This document shows positions 45,763-53,828 of a DNA stretch of 64,000 nt, one piece after another. Every line of letters begins with the position of its first letter. Within the stretch, counting starts at the first letter, position 1. The notes beneath the pieces are model-generated. The model did no database searches, was not told where the DNA came from, and saw only the letters and a program-made list of their open reading frames with translations. Position numbers and translations under genes: made by a program. The stretch is from Plasmodiophora brassicae (Eukaryota > Endomyxa: Phytomyxea > Phytomyxea > Plasmodiophorida): assembly GCA_036867785.1 (NCBI GenBank), contig CP145420.1:1116001-1180000 (forward strand), read 5' to 3'.

Positions 45763-48700
45763 ATGATTCCGGTAGGCGAGAGCCGAGTCGCTGAGGGAGC
45801 TTCTCGCCCGTCGGATCCTCCTGCGTTCACCTTGGACCAGCGCTCCGATGCCTGCTCTCCGCGTCAACAGCGAACTGATGGCGGTCCCGTCTTGTCGGCC
45901 GTGACCCACACCCCAGCCTCTGTGGCGGCTGAATCGTGGGTCACATCTGGCCTTCGATTATGTTTTGTGGGCCTGTGGCTGGTTTGCATAGCGCTACTGC
46001 CTCTCCTTGTCTGTCTCTGCTCCGGCGCCCTTGTCGCCTGGATCTTTCGGCTCGCGCTACTGGGATGCGGTTTCGGCGCTTGTTTCGCCTGGAGTTCCTT
46101 GTCCGCACCCCTGAACGGTTGCCGACCCACCGTCCGCGATGGGCCTGTCAACCCAGCCGCGACCGAGGGCCCCGCGTCTGCAAACGTGGCCACGTCGTCG
46201 ACTTCTGCCGCGAGTCTATCTCCAGTTCGATCCGGTCATTCGTGCGATCGCCGGCCAGCCGAATGGCGTGGTGGGTGCCGCCGCCCACCCCTTAGCCGGC
46301 GCAGCATGGCAACCGTTACCACCGAGGCCGCAACCCCGACTACATCTCCCGATGCGTTATGGGTTCGGCGCGGTGTCGTCTTATGGGGTCTGCTTCGCGA
46401 TGCTCGCCAGCAACTTTCCGAACGGCAAGCGGCTACTCAGATCCTCGCCTCGGCAGCCCTCCTGCGCGCATGGGAAACCAGGCGAGACGCTGCCTTTGAG
46501 GCCTGGCTGGACACTTCACCTTGTGACCGGACACCTTGGCCGCCTTTCGACGAACCTGCGTCCGCGACCGGGGTGGATTCCGACGCCCACGACGACGAAG
46601 TCGTTGGTGCTGCAGCCGTGCCGCAAGACCCCGCATGCATCGACGTTTGCGCGCTCGATATCGATGCATTCCTGGATGCGGCTGCGGAGGACGGTTCGGC
46701 GTGTTACGCGGTCCACACGATGTGGACACCGCTCGAAGAACCAGACGACTCGCCCCATCTTCCAGACAAGTACGCTGAGTTTACGGATGTCTTCGACGAA
46801 ACCGGGGCCACGTCCTTACCTGCTCATCGCCCATACGACTGTTGTATCGACCTGAAACCGGACATGGAATCCCCGTTTGGTCGCTTGTACGGGCTATCTC
46901 CGAGGGAAAAAGTTGCATTCAAACAGTACCTGAAGGCAAACTTGGAATCGGGGTTCATTCGTCCATCGAAGTCGTCAGCGGGGGCACCGATCCTCTTCGC
47001 AAAAAAGAAGGATGGCTCTCTCCGCCTCTGTGTCGACTATCGGGGCCTGAATGCGGCTACCGTGAAGAACCGCTACCCGATACCTCTCATCGACCAGATC
47101 CTGGCGCAACTGAGCGCGGCGCGCGTGTTCACGAAGATTGACCTTCGTGGCGCTTACAACCAGATCCGTATCCGTGACGGTGACGAATGGAAAACCGCGT
47201 TCCGCACGCCATACGGCCTGTTCGAGTACCTGGTGATGCCTTTCGGGCTGTCCAACGGCCCGGCAGCATTTCAAGGCTTTATGAACGATCTATTCCGGGA
47301 TTATGTTGACGTATTCGTTGTCGTCTATCTCGACGACATCCTCGTGTTCTCTCGCGACGCACAGGAGCACGAACGGCACGTTAAACTCGTCCTCGACCGC
47401 CTACGACAGGCCAATCTGAGCGCGAAGCTTTCGAAGTGCTCCTTCGACGCTCGGGAAGTCGAGTTCCTGGGCTACGTCATCTCCGCTGCAGGAGTTCGCC
47501 TCGATCAGTCCCGTGTGGATACCATATTGGCGTGGGAACCACCCAAGGACGCGAACGGCGTCCGCGTCTTCCTGGGCTTCGCGAATTTCTACCGCAAATT
47601 CATTCCTCACTTCGGCGAGATTGCTCTACCGTTAACCAATCTTACTCGTGAAGACGTCGCCTTCCGCTGGACTGATCGGGAACAGGACGCCTTCCGCTCC
47701 TTACAAGCCGCCTTTACGTCGGCCCCAGTCCTGGCCCACTTTCACCCCGATCGGCCCTGCGAGGTGGAGACCGACGCGTCGGACTTCGCTATTGCTATGG
47801 TCCTCTCCCAGCGGGACGCGGACGATGAGCTGCGACCACTCGCGTTCTACTCTCGTAAGTTGACGAAGGAGGAGCTCAACTACAAGATTCACGATAAGGA
47901 GATGTTAGCGATTGTTCAGTCGTTTGAGAAGTGGCGCCAGTTCCTCGATTCCGCGCAGCACCAGACCCTGGTCCACAGTGATCACCGGAACCTGGATTAC
48001 TTCCTCAGCACGCAGAAACTCTCCCGGCGGCAAGCGCGGTGGTCCGAGCTGTTGGGCGAATTCGATTTTCGTATCCAACACCGCCCTGGACGACTTCACG
48101 GAAAGGCGGACGCCCTGTCCCGTCGACCAGAGTACCAGCCCTCGCGCGAGGAAGAAGAGATGGTCCAACGCTCCCTCCGCATGCTGTCTCCGGACCATTT
48201 TCTTCCCGGCCCGCTCGGGCATACCATCAGCGCCTTGCAGCCGGAGAACAGCTCGGTACCCTTGATTGAGCGCATTCGGCGGCAGCAGGCGACGGATGCC
48301 TATGTCGCGAAGATGAAGGCACTCGTCGACACTCCGAAAGGACGCCGCTTCCGATTAATCGACGGCCTGCTCTACAGGGATCACCGTCTCATCGTTGTCG
48401 GGGACGATTGCAAGCTCGAGATCCTTCAGATCTTGCATGACTCGCCCGCCGCTGGTCATCTCGGTTTGTGGAAGACTTTGCGCTTAGTCCAACGCGAGTT
48501 CTGGTGGTGCCAGCTCCGGTCGTATGTCAAGGACTACGTCGCGTCCTGTGACACCTGCCGGCGATGTAAGATACCACGTCACAAGCCCGCTGGCCTTCTT
48601 ACACCGTTACCACTTCCGACAGCGCTCTGGTCGTCCATTTCGATGGACTTCATCGTCAAACTTCCACGATCCATCGGGTTCGATTCAATACTGGTGGTTG

Positions 48701-48978
48701 TTGATCGTTTCTCTAAGATGGCGCACTTCATCCCATGTAACGAGACGACGACGGCGGCCCAGCTGGCGGACCTGTTCCTCTGCAACATCTTCCGTTTGCA
48801 CGGGCTGCCGACCGACATCGTCTCCGACAGGGGACCCCAGTTCATATCGAAGGTTTGGAAGCAACTGCTGAACCGGCTCGGTGTCCAGCGGAATCTGTCT
48901 TCGGCGCGTCACCCAGAATCGGATGGCCAAACGGAGCGGGTCAACCAGACCTCGAGCAGTACCTACGAACGTACGTAA
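45763..48978 (+). CDS. Reverse transcriptase, RNase H and integrase of B (frame broken at 3' end)
   Basis: A 1,071-codon frame. Residues 64-112 are strongly hydrophobic (LCFVGLWLVCIALLPLLVC and more), which is unusual between protease and reverse transcriptase. Then come CIDLKPDMESPFGRLYGLS, LCVDYRGLNAATVKN, MPFGLSNGPAAFQ and VVYLDDILVFSR (about 523), RNase H with ETDASDFAI (about 667), the integrase zinc finger (HDSPAAGHLG...CDTCRRCK), and DDE parts SMDFIVKLP, VSDRGPQF and SDGQTERVNQ. After the last a one-base shift gives a premature stop at 48,978; the remainder is in the frame at 48,960-49,739. Confidence 0.85.
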   Translation: MIPVGESRVAEGASRPSDPPAFTLDQRSDACSPRQQRTDGGPVLSAVTHTPASVAAESWVTSGLRLCFVGLWLVCIALLPLLVCLCSGALVAWIFRLALLGCGFGACFAWSSLSAPLNGCRPTVRDGPVNPAATEGPASANVATSSTSAASLSPVRSGHSCDRRPAEWRGGCRRPPLSRRSMATVTTEAATPTTSPDALWVRRGVVLWGLLRDARQQLSERQAATQILASAALLRAWETRRDAAFEAWLDTSPCDRTPWPPFDEPASATGVDSDAHDDEVVGAAAVPQDPACIDVCALDIDAFLDAAAEDGSACYAVHTMWTPLEEPDDSPHLPDKYAEFTDVFDETGATSLPAHRPYDCCIDLKPDMESPFGRLYGLSPREKVAFKQYLKANLESGFIRPSKSSAGAPILFAKKKDGSLRLCVDYRGLNAATVKNRYPIPLIDQILAQLSAARVFTKIDLRGAYNQIRIRDGDEWKTAFRTPYGLFEYLVMPFGLSNGPAAFQGFMNDLFRDYVDVFVVVYLDDILVFSRDAQEHERHVKLVLDRLRQANLSAKLSKCSFDAREVEFLGYVISAAGVRLDQSRVDTILAWEPPKDANGVRVFLGFANFYRKFIPHFGEIALPLTNLTREDVAFRWTDREQDAFRSLQAAFTSAPVLAHFHPDRPCEVETDASDFAIAMVLSQRDADDELRPLAFYSRKLTKEELNYKIHDKEMLAIVQSFEKWRQFLDSAQHQTLVHSDHRNLDYFLSTQKLSRRQARWSELLGEFDFRIQHRPGRLHGKADALSRRPEYQPSREEEEMVQRSLRMLSPDHFLPGPLGHTISALQPENSSVPLIERIRRQQATDAYVAKMKALVDTPKGRRFRLIDGLLYRDHRLIVVGDDCKLEILQILHDSPAAGHLGLWKTLRLVQREFWWCQLRSYVKDYVASCDTCRRCKIPRHKPAGLLTPLPLPTALWSSISMDFIVKLPRSIGFDSILVVVDRFSKMAHFIPCNETTTAAQLADLFLCNIFRLHGLPTDIVSDRGPQFISKVWKQLLNRLGVQRNLSSARHPESDGQTERVNQTSSSTYERT

Positions 48979-49739
48979 ATTTCCAGCAGGATGATTGGGC
49001 CTCTTGGTTGCCCATCGCCGAATTCGCGTACAATGACGCCTGTCACTCATCGACGGGGATGTCCCCGTTCTTCGCCAATTACAGGTATCACCCGGCGTTC
49101 CACGATCTACGATCGCGAACCTCCTCATCTTCGAATCCGTCAGCGGATGAGCGCGCGGAGTTCCTGCACACGCTACGCACAGTGCTGAAGCAGAACCTGT
49201 CCAACGCGATCCACGCGATGAAGCGCTTCGCCGATGCTCTTCGCAGCCCGCACCCGTCCTACAAGCCCGGCGATCTGGTAATGCTACGGAAGGGGGCCTT
49301 ACGAACGGGCCGACCTTGTGACAAACTCGACGTCCGTATGTTAGGCCCATATCCCGTAGCGAAAGTCATCAACGCCGTTGCGTACGAGCTCGAGTTGCCG
49401 CCGACCTGTCGGATCCACAATGTGTTCCATGCGTCCCTTCTGGAACCGTACGTCGCCAGCGTCATACCCGGCCGCCACCAGCCGCCACCAGATCCTATCG
49501 TGGTCGATGGGGAGGCGGAACCCCTCTACCTAGTCAACAACATCCTGGACTCAAGGTACCGACGGGGGCGTCTTCAGTATTTGATCGATTGGGAGGGCTA
49601 CCCGCCGTCCGAGAGGACATGGGAACCGGCCGGAACGCTTTGTGGCACGGGAGGGATGGATCAAGCAATAGCAGAGTTCCACACTCTCCACCCGGCGAAA
49701 CCTGGACCCGCACAACGGCGCCGGAAAACGTCCCGTTAA
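48960..49739 (+). pseudogene. Integrase end and chromodomain of B
   Basis: This frame continues the integrase (LEQYLRTYVNFQQDDWASWL, IAEFAYNDACHSSTGMSPFF), a GPY/F-like module (GPYPVAKVINAVAYELEL), FHASLLEPYVASVIPGRHQ and the chromodomain (ILDSRYRRGRLQYLIDWEGY). It stops 15 bp before the 3' LTR. Confidence 0.85.
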
Positions 49740-49753
49740 CAGGACAGTCGTAG

Positions 49754-49849
49754 TGTCAGGCGTCGACATAGCAGGTCGGCGCCGGAATAAAGTCCGTGCG
49801 AGCGGGGACCGACGGCAGTGGGTCAACGCGTCGTCGTATAGTCGTGACA
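49754..49849 (+). repeat. 3' LTR of B
   Basis: 96 bp; near-identical to 44,183-44,278. Confidence 0.85.
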
Positions 49850-49929
49850 CTGAGCATGAGCTTTCGGCCATTTCGACGCAATGGCAGGTAGAAGTTCGTC
49901 GACAACTTTACGCCGAAAGACATCTTTGG

Positions 49930-50251
49930 TGTAGACCGGACCGCCCACTAGGCCACGAGAGCAGCTGCTCTCGTGGCCTAGTGGGCGGTCCGGTCTACAA
50001 AACATCTCACCGACGGGAGTTCGAGCCTCCTCGAAGTCCGCCGTGGACGGAGAGTTTTGGGGAGGATGGTAGATAGTACGGACGCGCCAGGCACGAGAGC
50101 AGGTCTGCGAGTCGTCTACACGGGTAGGCGGCGGACATCGCTCGATCGTCGGGGGGCTCGAGCTTCCCCGGTGAGATGTTTTGTAGACCGGACCGCCCAC
50201 TAGGCCACGAGAGCAGCTGCTCTCGTGGCCTAGTGGGCGGTCCGGTCTACA
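49930..50251. mobile_element. 322-bp element with perfect 70-bp palindromes at both ends
   Basis: 49,930-49,999 and 50,182-50,251 are each a perfect 70-bp palindrome (TGTAGACCGG...CCGGTCTACA, centre CAGCTG). Just inside, AAACATCTCACCG and CGGTGAGATGTTT form a further 13-bp inverted repeat. The interior (about 180 bp) has no ORF. TTGG at 49,926-49,929 and 50,252-50,255 is the target duplication, and removing the element with one TTGG restores the mariner reading frame. The ends can fold into two separate hairpins or pair with each other. TG...CA ends and a 4-bp target suggest an integrase-type enzyme, but no autonomous partner is visible. Confidence 0.88.
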
Positions 50252-51154
50252 TTGGTTATGGACTTAACGCACTTCGTTTCAACAGTACCAGATGGCCGGT
50301 TCTTGCTGCTTCGGCGCGCGGTTTGCTGCTCAACGAAAGGGAAGCATCCGATCTTCCCGTCAAACCAAGTGCCGTTAACATAATCCAGACGGGGACGAGC
50401 AACCGCCACTAGGAACATCGCATGCGTGAGATAGTTAATGTTGGTCGAAGTTCGACATGGATCATCCTCCCCCGGGGCCATGTAGTAGCTCGAACTCGTC
50501 TCCGTCATATTGAACTGCTTTTCGTCGGCGTGGATGAGATTGGACATGTCACAGAAGTGTGGTGTTCCGAGCAACGTGCTGGTTGCATCGACGAAACGTA
50601 CGCAATAGAGCTGCCGCAGCAGTTTGTGAAACGGCGTCAGATGCGGTTTGAGCCGAACGCTGTGATGCACGATGCACCCTTCTTTAACGCGGCGGCTGAC
50701 AGTGGAGACGGGCATGGCGAGTGCGCCGGCAAGCGCTCTTATACTCTTTCGACGACTGTGCGGGATTGCCATCAGCACACCAGGATTGACCAGATTTTTG
50801 GCTCGTCCAGCATGGCCACGCTTCCTCGACTTTACGTTGGCCATTCGCGCGCCGGTATCGAGAGACTCCACCGCTCGAGCCCAGATACGACTCACCGTCG
50901 CGACTGAGACTTCGAAAACCCGGACTGCCTCGCTCATGCGGCCGTGGTCTAGCCGCCACTCTCCGTCGCAGTACTGTAAGAGATATTCGTACACCTCCTG
51001 TCTCTGGTCGTTGGTCAGATTGGGTCTGCGGTTGGTCCCCTGGACACGACGTTCAGGTGCTGGAGCTTCGGGGAACGACATGCAGCCTCCACGCAGTTCG
51101 AAGCGCCCGCCAAAAAAAAATCAAATTTGCAAAAGAAGTGGTACGGAGGAAGTA

Positions 51155-52309
51155 GATCGTAGTGACTGAAACAGGACCGGATGGCCTTCATTCTCGTAAG
51201 TTGCGCAGCCAGACATTCTTTCGGGAACTGGTTGGCCAAGGCTTTGACGTTGACGTGTGGCCGCTCATTTTCACGGGAGGATGCGGGGATGACCGTTATT
51301 ACGCTGATGACTGCTTTGCAGTAGATGGATAATTGAAGGGGTTAGTGGAACGAGCGGTCGTGTAATATCTGGAATGTTCAGTGGAGAATACCGTATAGAC
51401 GTGCAAGCCTCATGCTAGGTGGCAGTCCTATTGTATATAATGATGGGCCGTGAGTGAGTAGGAATACCATTCCACATGTATCTACTTTAGCGGGACCAGG
51501 GTATGACCGAACCGTCAGAATTCGTCGACCGTAAAAGTCACCGCCAAATCGGACATTTGCGTAGACAAAAGCTGGCACCAAAGTGCGCAGAGTGTCCACG
51601 TAGTGTCCGCCGTGAAATGTACGGACACTTGCCAAGTGTACGTGGGACACTATCTTTGGCGATGAAGTACTCGGCCTGTATTGCGAGTCTTGTGAAGAAC
51701 ACAAAATCATCTTCTTATGCACGTCTAGATTTACATTATGACCTGCCGATGATAAAAATTCAATAAGACAAGGGTGAGAAAAACGCTGACAAACAACCCG
51801 GCGCATCGCGAGTGTACCGAAGTGTACAGCCGCAGCACTTGATATAAAAATTGATATTACTGTTTGTCAAGTATCCCAATTAAAAGAGGAGAGCTCTACA
51901 TTATGGTATTCTGTTCAAGCATAGTCGACTTCTCAGTCAGCCAGTTTACTCTAGTGAACTCGAGGGAGTGCAGTGACACGTGATTCTGTAGTGTCCGCCG
52001 TGAAATGTCCGCGAGTGTCCATGTAACTACAGAGACACTTGCGCCCCGTCGAAGTCCGGACTGGCCAAATGGATCCTGGGCGTACTTGTGACTGGTCAGC
52101 AATCAGTCAATCACTCCAACCTCAACAGGCTGCGTTGGATGATGGGCTTTGCAGCAGAGAACCAGTTCCGGCGTAGTTATGTTTCAGAATACTCTCTTTC
52201 AGTACAACCTGGACAATGCTATCAACAACGAATGCCATAATTCTTATGCACACGTATTTATTACAGATATCTTCTGTACGCGATGCGCGCGTTTCCACAT
52301 CACATGCAA
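51155..52309. other. Low-GC spacer with repeated AGTGTCC motifs
   Basis: About 1.15 kb between the mariner end and the Harbinger transposase, with lower GC than the genes. AGTGTCCGCCGTGAAATGT occurs near 51,599 and 51,990 in the same orientation, each with further AGTGTCC or GGACACT words close by. Two ORFs (51,503-51,766 plus; 51,806-51,378 minus) have no recognisable motif. An old transposon with AGTGTCC subterminal repeats is possible. Confidence 0.4.
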
Positions 52310-53477
52310 AAAATCGTGCATTCCCGCATCCTCCGGCGAGAACGCTGATCGTAATCGAACACTTGAGGGACGCGGCCTTCTCGTTCATCCTCGACAATCA
52401 TGTTGTGTAGGATTATGCAGGAGGTTATGATACTGGACAACTTGGCGCGAACCATTGCCTGGCTGGGTTTCGTAGAATCTCGAATCGGCTCTGGATTACT
52501 TCGAACGCTCGTTGAACGTCTTTGCGGGCACCTTCTTGGCGTTTCGCGAATCGCTTCTGCTTGGCATTCTGCGGTTCAGCAATAGTCGGTATGAAGATGG
52601 ACCACTTGGGGTAGATCCCATCCGTAAGGAAGTACGGTTGAGAGTAGTGGTTACCAGCGACAGTGTACGGCACTTGAGGCAAGTCGTCGTTAATGATAGC
52701 GTGCATTAGTGGAGATCGCTGTAAGACGTTGACGTCGTTCATTGAGCCAGGCATGCCAAAGAAAGCATGCCATATCCATAGATCACGCGACGCAACGGCT
52801 TCAAGGATAATCGAAGTTCCCTTAACCCCTTTGTAGGCGGCTTGCCAGGCTTTAGGACACTTATCCCATTCTCAGTGGTAGCAATCGAGGGACCCTATCA
52901 TACCTGGGAAGCCTCGGCGACAGTTTTCTTTCATCAGCCTCTGGACGTCTTCTTGTGTCGGCGTCCGCAGGTATTTTCCTCCATACTTGGCGATAACAGC
53001 GGAACAGAAGTGCTCCAGGCATTCGTTAGCAGACGATTCGCCTATACGCACGTACTCGTCGACATAGTCGGCAGTCACCCCGTAGCTGAGGATTCGGATG
53101 GCCGCCACCACCTTCTGCAAAGGGCTCAACCCTGGATTGCCCAAGGCGTCAACCTTCTGCTGAAAATAGTCGTCTTGCTCCAGAACGCCAGCGACGATCT
53201 TCAGGAACAGTCGCCGCCTCATCCTGAAGCGACGTCGAAACAAGCGGTCGTTATAAACGGGTTTTTTGCAGAAGTAGTCCTTGTAAATCCTAGCATGACC
53301 ATCAACAGGGTCACGTTCCCTGACAGACATCGTGTGAGTAACATGTCCGATCCGGTATCTGATTCTTGACCTATGCATACAGATTGGGAGACCGTCCAGG
53401 CCTCGAGCCGCCAAACTTTCTTGCAGGCTCGCAGGACGATAGGAAGGAGAGCATTGTATGCGCTGCTCCCAGATCAT
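52310..53477 (-). pseudogene. PIF/Harbinger transposase (HARBI1/ALP1 type) with one stop and one frameshift
   Basis: The minus-strand frame has RLFLKIVAGVLEQDDYFQQK, GLSPLQKVVAAIRILSYGVT, FPGMIGSLDCYH (first catalytic Asp), then a TGA where the family has Trp, EWDKCPKAWQAAYKGVKGT, DLWIWHAFFGMPGSMNDVNV (second Asp), RKDVQRAFEVIQSRFEILRN (Glu region) and, after a one-base shift near 52,440, SCIILHNMIVEDEREGR. All key motifs survive, so decay is recent. It converges with the Myb-like gene at 42,604-43,353, as in two-gene Harbinger elements. Frames upstream of 53,477 may add an N-terminal extension; A2 inserts at 53,578. Confidence 0.85.
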
Positions 53478-53577
53478 CCTCGACCCAACTTTGTTGACGG
53501 AATCGTTTCAGCCATCGAGATCTTCCACGACCAGTCCCCATTGCAGAGATGATGTGGGGCCCGCCACCACCAACCAT

Positions 53578-53765
53578 TGTAGAGCGGGGCTCTATATTTA
53601 GCGTCTCGTGCCCGACCTCAAGATGCTGCTGTCCTGAGGAGGGGGTCCTGCTGTCCTGAGGAAAGGGGGCCTGCACGGATTTAGCTCCACTGTGATGGCA
53701 GGGCCGACGCCGTGGATGGGATGGATGATAAAGCTCATTGGGATATTGGCTCGAGACTGACTACA
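53578..53765 (+). repeat. 5' LTR of A2
   Basis: 188 bp, TGTAGAGC...CTACA, with a CTCTATATTTAG TATA-like box and two CTGTCCTGAGG repeats. Followed by GTGCGCACT, which with the last LTR base makes a 10-bp palindrome. Confidence 0.8.
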
Positions 53766-53828
53766 GTGCGCACTCTGTCTGATCCCACACGTCTGACTTC
53801 GTCCCGCACCACGTCGAGACGCTGCGCC

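Larger units (their letters stand above)
44183..49849 (+). mobile_element. Gypsy/chromovirus retrotransposon B
   Basis: It has short 96-bp LTRs (44,183-44,278 and 49,754-49,849) with TGTCAGGCGTCGACATAGC starts and TCACA/TGACA ends, differing at about three positions. CTGAG at 44,178-44,182 and 49,850-49,854 is the target duplication. Several frameshifts break gag, the protease junction and the integrase, so this copy is dead. It differs from families A and C in having YLDD and a B-type chromodomain. Confidence 0.9.
43716..51081 (-). pseudogene. Mariner transposase gene in three pieces
   Basis: Pieces, minus strand: 51,081-50,252, 49,925-49,850 and 44,177-43,716. Together they are 1,368 nt (455 codons plus stop) in one frame. 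The first piece has a helix-turn-helix region (LTNDQRQEVYEYLLQY, VSVATVSRIWARAVE) and the first catalytic Asp in LIHADEKQFNMT. The middle piece has KDVFRRKVVDELLPAI. The last has WLQSDGATCH (second Asp) and QPPNSPDLNVLDLDYF; 39 residues separate the second Asp from the LD Asp, as in DD39D mariners. No other defect is visible, so the gene was intact when gypsy B and the small element landed. Confidence 0.88.
43424..51154 (-). mobile_element. Mariner (DD39D) transposon split by two later insertions
   Basis: 31-bp terminal inverted repeats with one mismatch (CTTCCTCCGTACCACTTC at the outer end) lie at 43,426-43,456 and 51,122-51,152, flanked by TA at 43,424-43,425 and 51,153-51,154. The CTTCCTCCGT start resembles plant and Stowaway mariner ends. 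Subtracting gypsy B and the palindrome-ended element (with one target duplication each) leaves about 1.73 kb, a normal mariner size. Confidence 0.9.

Noticed and set aside
49930-49999. Palindromes as rho-independent terminators or CRISPR repeats
   Set aside because: The genome is eukaryotic with introns; the copies are dispersed with target duplications and there is no spacer array.
53371-53676. Minus-strand ORF over the A2 LTR as a gene
   Set aside because: Half of it is LTR sequence; the rest is the possible N-terminal extension of the Harbinger transposase.
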